A stretch of DNA of 64,000 nucleotides, taken from assembly GCA_029778615.1 (NCBI GenBank), contig JAKOPZ010000180.1, forward strand, positions 1 through 64,000, in the 5' to 3' direction. The translations under genes were made by a program, and so were the position numbers. Of this stretch, positions 60,739 through 64,000 are shown one piece after another. Within the stretch, counting starts at the first letter, position 1. Every line of letters begins with the position of its first letter. The notes beneath the pieces were generated by a model. It did no database searches. It saw only the letters and a program-made list of their open reading frames with translations, and was not told the origin of the DNA. The DNA is from Chloroflexota bacterium (GTDB lineage: Bacteria > Chloroflexota > Anaerolineae > UBA4142 > SHND01).

Positions 60739-61581
60739 CTAAATATCAAAGGTCAACGCGACGAGTGCGGTCGTAAAAACATTGCCATCGAAACTGCCGT
60801 CCGCGCGCTGCAAGGTTTCCAATGTCGCGCGCGCGCGTTCGAGCGGCGCGTGGATGGTTTTCCAGTACCACGCGCGCCATGCCCATTCAAACGCCGTGTG
60901 GGTGAAATTTTCTTGGGCGAGAACATTTTGCGCGCGCCGCGTTGTTTCGTTTTCAATGCCGAACGCATCCAGCGCCATCAACGCGAGCGCGGTATTTTCC
61001 ACCGTTGGCGGCAAGCTGCCCGTCACCATAAACGGATTGCCAATGTTCCAGCCGCCGGTTGAAATCGCGCGGTCAAGCAAAAATTGAATGCTCTCTTGGA
61101 CGCGCGGATGCTCGCGCACGTTCTGCGCGTGCAGTGCCAAGAGGGACAATGCGGTTGGAAAAATCCACGCGGCGTCGCCGGGCTGCCATGCCCAACCCGT
61201 AATCGTTGCGTCAATGTGCAAAACATTTTTTACGCCTTCGACTTGTTTTTGGTCGGCAACCCGAATGCCGGCATTTTGCAACAGCCAGCCGACACCGCGC
61301 TCTGCCGCCGCAGGTTCGTGAGATGCCAATGCCCACACCGCCCACGCGGTCATCCATCCGCTTTCGTCATCGGGCGCCGCGATGCCCCAGCCGCCATCCT
61401 GACGTTGAAGCGTTTTCAGAAACGCGCGCGCGCGTTGAACTTGTGTGTTGGAATTGGCGTCTAGAGAAAAGGCGAGGAGCGCGGCGGCTGTGGGTTCGAC
61501 AAAGGACATGCCGCCGTTTTTGTAACCCCACCCGCCGTCGGCATTTTGCGAGGCGCGAAGAAATTCGAGGGCGCGGCTCAT
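60739..61581 (-). CDS. Prenyltransferase/squalene-cyclase-repeat protein
   Basis: The 280-aa soluble protein consists of alpha-alpha repeats with QW-like motifs: SQNADGGWGYKNGG, LQRQDGGWGIAAPDDE and TLQRADGSFDGN. It resembles the repeat domain of terpene cyclases but is less than half their length and lacks a DxDD or DCTAE catalytic motif that I can see. It may be a binding or structural protein. The start ATG (61581) lies 6 nt after a -10 element, implying a leaderless mRNA. Confidence 0.8.
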   Translation of the reverse strand: MSRALEFLRASQNADGGWGYKNGGMSFVEPTAAALLAFSLDANSNTQVQRARAFLKTLQRQDGGWGIAAPDDESGWMTAWAVWALASHEPAAAERGVGWLLQNAGIRVADQKQVEGVKNVLHIDATITGWAWQPGDAAWIFPTALSLLALHAQNVREHPRVQESIQFLLDRAISTGGWNIGNPFMVTGSLPPTVENTALALMALDAFGIENETTRRAQNVLAQENFTHTAFEWAWRAWYWKTIHAPLERARATLETLQRADGSFDGNVFTTALVALTFDI

Positions 61582-61587
61582 GGGGCA

Positions 61588-61617
61588 AACGTAGCACAAG
61601 CTCACGGCAGGCGTCAA
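61588..61617 (-). promoter_or_regulatory. Promoter of the squalene-cyclase-like gene (leaderless)
   Basis: On the minus strand TTGACG (61612-61617), 18 bp and TACGTT (61588-61593). The ATG begins 7 nt past the -10, at or next to the expected start point. Confidence 0.6.
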
Positions 61618-61624
61618 GAGGAAA

Positions 61625-61653
61625 TTGGTCTTTTGCCGCGCTACAGATATAAT
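61625..61653 (+). promoter_or_regulatory. Promoter of the lipoprotein gene
   Basis: TTGGTC (61625-61630), 17 bp and a perfect TATAAT (61648-61653) are followed by GGAGG (61661-61665) and a TTG start at 61672. Confidence 0.8.
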
Positions 61654-61671
61654 TTCTTGCGGAGGAACGTT

Positions 61672-62403
61672 TTGAACAAGTTTTACATTGTATGTGTCGG
61701 CGCGCTCGTGCTGTTGGTCGCTTTTTCGGCATGTAGTTCCGTGCCGTTTATTTCTCAAGCGGGCGCGACGGAAACTCCGACGCGGCGCGTCTTGCGACCA
61801 ACCTTTACACCCAAACCGCGCGCGACGGCGACGGAAGAAATTGCGCCGACGGACGAGCCAACCGAGACGGATGAACCCGCTCCGACGGATGAGCCGCAGG
61901 CAACGCCCATTCCTGTGACCAAAGCGCCAACCAAAGCGCCCGTGGTGCAAAAGCCCAAGCCCACAACTCCACCCGAACCGACCTCGCCGCCCGCGCCAAA
62001 ATTCCTCATCAAATTTGGAGGAAACTATTTGTGTGAGCAGCAAGGTGTCTACAAAGTCATCATCAATGCCAAAAATGGACGCGCTTTTATGGGCGGGGCA
62101 ACGTTCGCGTTTTTTAGCCAGGGCGGCGCGCTGCTTCAGGACGGCGCAGGCAAAAATTTAATCGGCGTCACCAAAAGCGACATCAATGTTTCCATCGGCT
62201 CGAACTGCCGCGTGGAAGCGGATTTTGTAAATCCCAATTCGTCGAACGGGGAATTGGATGTGGGCGACGCAGTGCGCGCGGGCAACAATCCCATTGTCCT
62301 GCGCTTTGTGAAATCCGCTGACGACTTGACGCCCATCTCTGACAATCTGCTCATCAATTTTGGACAGGGTGGACAGTATTGGGTGTACACGAATACGCAA
62401 TAA
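61672..62403 (+). CDS. Secreted lipoprotein with Thr/Pro/Glu-rich linker
   Basis: The 243-aa protein uses a TTG start (61672) 6 nt after GGAGG. The signal peptide ends in a lipobox LVAFSAC with lipidated Cys21. A low-complexity linker rich in T, P, E and A (about 33-108) precedes a ~130-residue beta-rich domain (from FLIKFGGNYLCEQQGVYKV) containing two cysteines that may pair. No family is recognised. Such architectures are common for surface proteins in Chloroflexota. It has its own promoter and terminator. Confidence 0.85.
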   Translation: MNKFYIVCVGALVLLVAFSACSSVPFISQAGATETPTRRVLRPTFTPKPRATATEEIAPTDEPTETDEPAPTDEPQATPIPVTKAPTKAPVVQKPKPTTPPEPTSPPAPKFLIKFGGNYLCEQQGVYKVIINAKNGRAFMGGATFAFFSQGGALLQDGAGKNLIGVTKSDINVSIGSNCRVEADFVNPNSSNGELDVGDAVRAGNNPIVLRFVKSADDLTPISDNLLINFGQGGQYWVYTNTQ

Positions 62404-62411
62404 GTTGACCA

Positions 62412-62472
62412 ACCGGACAGGTTTGTGAACAGGAGCATCGCGCGGAACTGCCGCGTGAACAACCTGTCCGGT
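62412..62472. repeat. 12-bp inverted repeat after the lipoprotein gene
   Basis: The arms accggacaggtt (62412-62423) and aacctgtccggt (62461-62472) enclose a nested GC hairpin. No U-tract follows this stem directly; a separate terminator comes next. Confidence 0.6.
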
Positions 62473-62483
62473 CTTGGCACAAG

Positions 62484-62521
62484 GGCGTTTGTTGCGCGTG
62501 GACGCACGAACGCCTTTTTTT
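62484..62521 (+). terminator. Intrinsic terminator after the lipoprotein gene
   Basis: The stem GGCGTT-TGT-TGCG / CGCA-CG-AACGCC is followed by T7. The ATG of the last gene begins inside the end of the T-tract. Confidence 0.8.
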
Positions 62522-64000
62522 ATGACTCGCGCGTTCAACTCGAAATTTTTCCTTCCGGCAATCACTCTGCTCGGACTCGTTCTGCGGCTCATCCAACTGG
62601 ATGTTCAACCGTTGTGGTGGGACGAAGGATACAGCGTCTTTTTCGCGACGCGCGATTTTGGGACGATGCTCGCGCGCACGGCGATTGACATTCACCCCCC
62701 CCTCTATTACGCGCTGCTCCAAATTTGGATGACGGCGTTCGGCAAAAGCGACCTCGCGCTGCGCATGTTGTCCGTCGTCATTGGCGCCGCAACCATTCCG
62801 CTCGCGTATCTCGTCGCGCAGCAATTGTTCAATCGGCGCGTCGCGCTGGCAAGCGCGTTCCTCCTCGCGCTGGCGCCGCTGCACATTTACTATTCACAAG
62901 AATTGCGGATGTACGGACTGGTCACCTTGCTCGCGCTTGCGTCCGTGTATTTGCAGTTGAAAATGTTGGCGCGCAAGACTGCGCGCGCACAGGGAATTGT
63001 CCTTACCGTCGCGTATGTTGTGGTTACCGCGCTCGCCGTCTATACCCAATACTTTGCCGCGTTTCTGGTTGCGGCGGAAATTGCCGTTGTGCTTGACCTT
63101 AAATTTCGCGCGCGGTGGAAAATGGACCTGCGGGCGTGGAGCACGCCGTGGCTGGCAGTTGGCGCGCTGTACTTGGCGTGGGTGATTTACGCGGGACCGA
63201 AACTGTTTGTCTATGTGACGAACAAAGTTGGCATCGAACAATACGCGCGCCTCGACCCGTTCACGTATCTCGTTCAACATCTCGTTGCCTTTGCGCTCGG
63301 GCACGTGAGCGAATGGACATGGATTTTGTGGGGCGCTGTTTTTTTTATTGCTCTCGCGCTGCTCGGATTTTTTGCCGCGCGCCGATACCAAGTCGGCGAA
63401 GGCAATTCGCAGTTCGCCATTTACAACGGACTCGCGGCGTTTTATCTAGGCGTTCCTCTCGCGCTTGGATTTTTGGTCAATCTTGTATACACGTTTCATC
63501 CGGTGCGTTACGAACGACTGCTGCTTTTCGCGCTGCCGTTTTTCTTGATTTACGTCGCGTGCGGCATTGTTGCGCTGTGGGAACGCGAACGCGCGTTGGG
63601 AATCGCAATCAGCGGGGGCATCGTTGTCCTGTGCGCGGTGTCGCTGTTCGATTTTTATACGGTGCCGCGTTATCCCGACGAAGACTATCGCCCGTTGATT
63701 CAAGAAATGGAAAAGGACGCGGCAGAAAATGATTTGGTCTATGCGTTGTATCCCTGGCAGATTGGCTATTTGGAAACCTATTATCGCGGCGCGCCGTTAA
63801 AGGTGTACGAAGTGAATAGCGAAGCGTGGATGAACAATGCGGACACGCTGAACCGCGAACTCGACGCGCTGCGCGCACAAAATTCGCGCGCGTGGATTCT
63901 CGCGTACCAAAAACAAGGGCGCATTCTCGAAGACCGTTTGACGAACGAATACATTAACGATTATGTGATTCTGGACCAAACGTTCGGCAATACGCGGCTC
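62522..64000 (+). CDS. GT39-type membrane glycosyltransferase (3' end outside the window)
   Basis: At least 493 codons are open to the window edge. The first loop has DVQPLWWDEGYSVFFATRDF (about 25-44) and IDIHPPLYYALLQIWM. The next conserved helix is SQELRMYGLVTLLALAS. About nine helices and the start of a soluble C-terminal domain are visible. The motifs match GT39 dolichyl/polyprenyl-phosphate sugar transferases. Eight C's in a row (62695-62702) encode the HPP of the first loop. The start follows a terminator, and no own promoter is obvious. Confidence 0.85.
   Translation, partial: MTRAFNSKFFLPAITLLGLVLRLIQLDVQPLWWDEGYSVFFATRDFGTMLARTAIDIHPPLYYALLQIWMTAFGKSDLALRMLSVVIGAATIPLAYLVAQQLFNRRVALASAFLLALAPLHIYYSQELRMYGLVTLLALASVYLQLKMLARKTARAQGIVLTVAYVVVTALAVYTQYFAAFLVAAEIAVVLDLKFRARWKMDLRAWSTPWLAVGALYLAWVIYAGPKLFVYVTNKVGIEQYARLDPFTYLVQHLVAFALGHVSEWTWILWGAVFFIALALLGFFAARRYQVGEGNSQFAIYNGLAAFYLGVPLALGFLVNLVYTFHPVRYERLLLFALPFFLIYVACGIVALWERERALGIAISGGIVVLCAVSLFDFYTVPRYPDEDYRPLIQEMEKDAAENDLVYALYPWQIGYLETYYRGAPLKVYEVNSEAWMNNADTLNRELDALRAQNSRAWILAYQKQGRILEDRLTNEYINDYVILDQTFGNTRL

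Overview
The window looks like chromosomal DNA of a Chloroflexota bacterium, probably Anaerolineae-like. This is an inference from the mix seen here: a division/cell-wall (dcw) cluster without murE, a class II (B12-dependent) ribonucleotide reductase with NrdR, a PdtaS/PdtaR-type pair, and a very large set of polytopic GT-C glycosyltransferases. The DNA is rich in GCGCGC words. Nearly everything lies on the minus strand.

Layout. (1) 1-6.4 kb: ANTAR response regulator and its kinase, tRNA-Pro(GGG), nrdJ behind a candidate attenuator, nrdR with its own boxes, and a Yip1-like membrane protein behind a long leader. (2) 7.0-26.4 kb: dcw cluster, transcribed leftward from an MraZ-type operator and promoter at 26.3-26.4 kb: mraZ, rsmH, ftsL-like, ftsI, a 109-aa unknown gene, murF, mraY, a decayed nucleotidyltransferase pair, murD, ftsW, murG, murC, an unknown membrane gene, murB, ddl, ftsQ, ftsA, a tiny membrane ORF, ftsZ. 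ftsZ also has a consensus promoter, and a strong terminator follows it. (3) 26.4-31.4 kb: a zinc-ribbon coiled-coil gene (+), DUF167, a small membrane protein, a Nudix hydrolase, recJ and fmt (+). (4) 31.4-64 kb: a surface-glycan region with 13 GT-C-like membrane enzymes, two GT4 and one GT2 transferases, asparagine synthase, two methyltransferases, a NeuD-type acetyltransferase, a flippase-like protein and a Cache sensor-like protein. A DUF362 protein, a squalene-cyclase-repeat protein and a lipoprotein sit near its right end; the last GT-C gene runs off the window.

The most unusual feature is a set of about fifteen short arrays of degenerate 7-bp units. They lie mostly at gene junctions. 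Each array uses its own wording but keeps the 7-bp step, and several fold back on themselves. They supply stop codons and last residues (RR, ftsQ, ftsL, murB, rsmH, recJ, GT2), start codons (rsmH, the 499-aa GT39, the GT87), and in one case an internal peptide of a glycosyltransferase. A second oddity is an 18-bp minisatellite of 20 units in frame inside murB. A third is a set of G/C homopolymer tracts of 8-10 bases inside coding regions, one of them at the ftsW/murG overlap.
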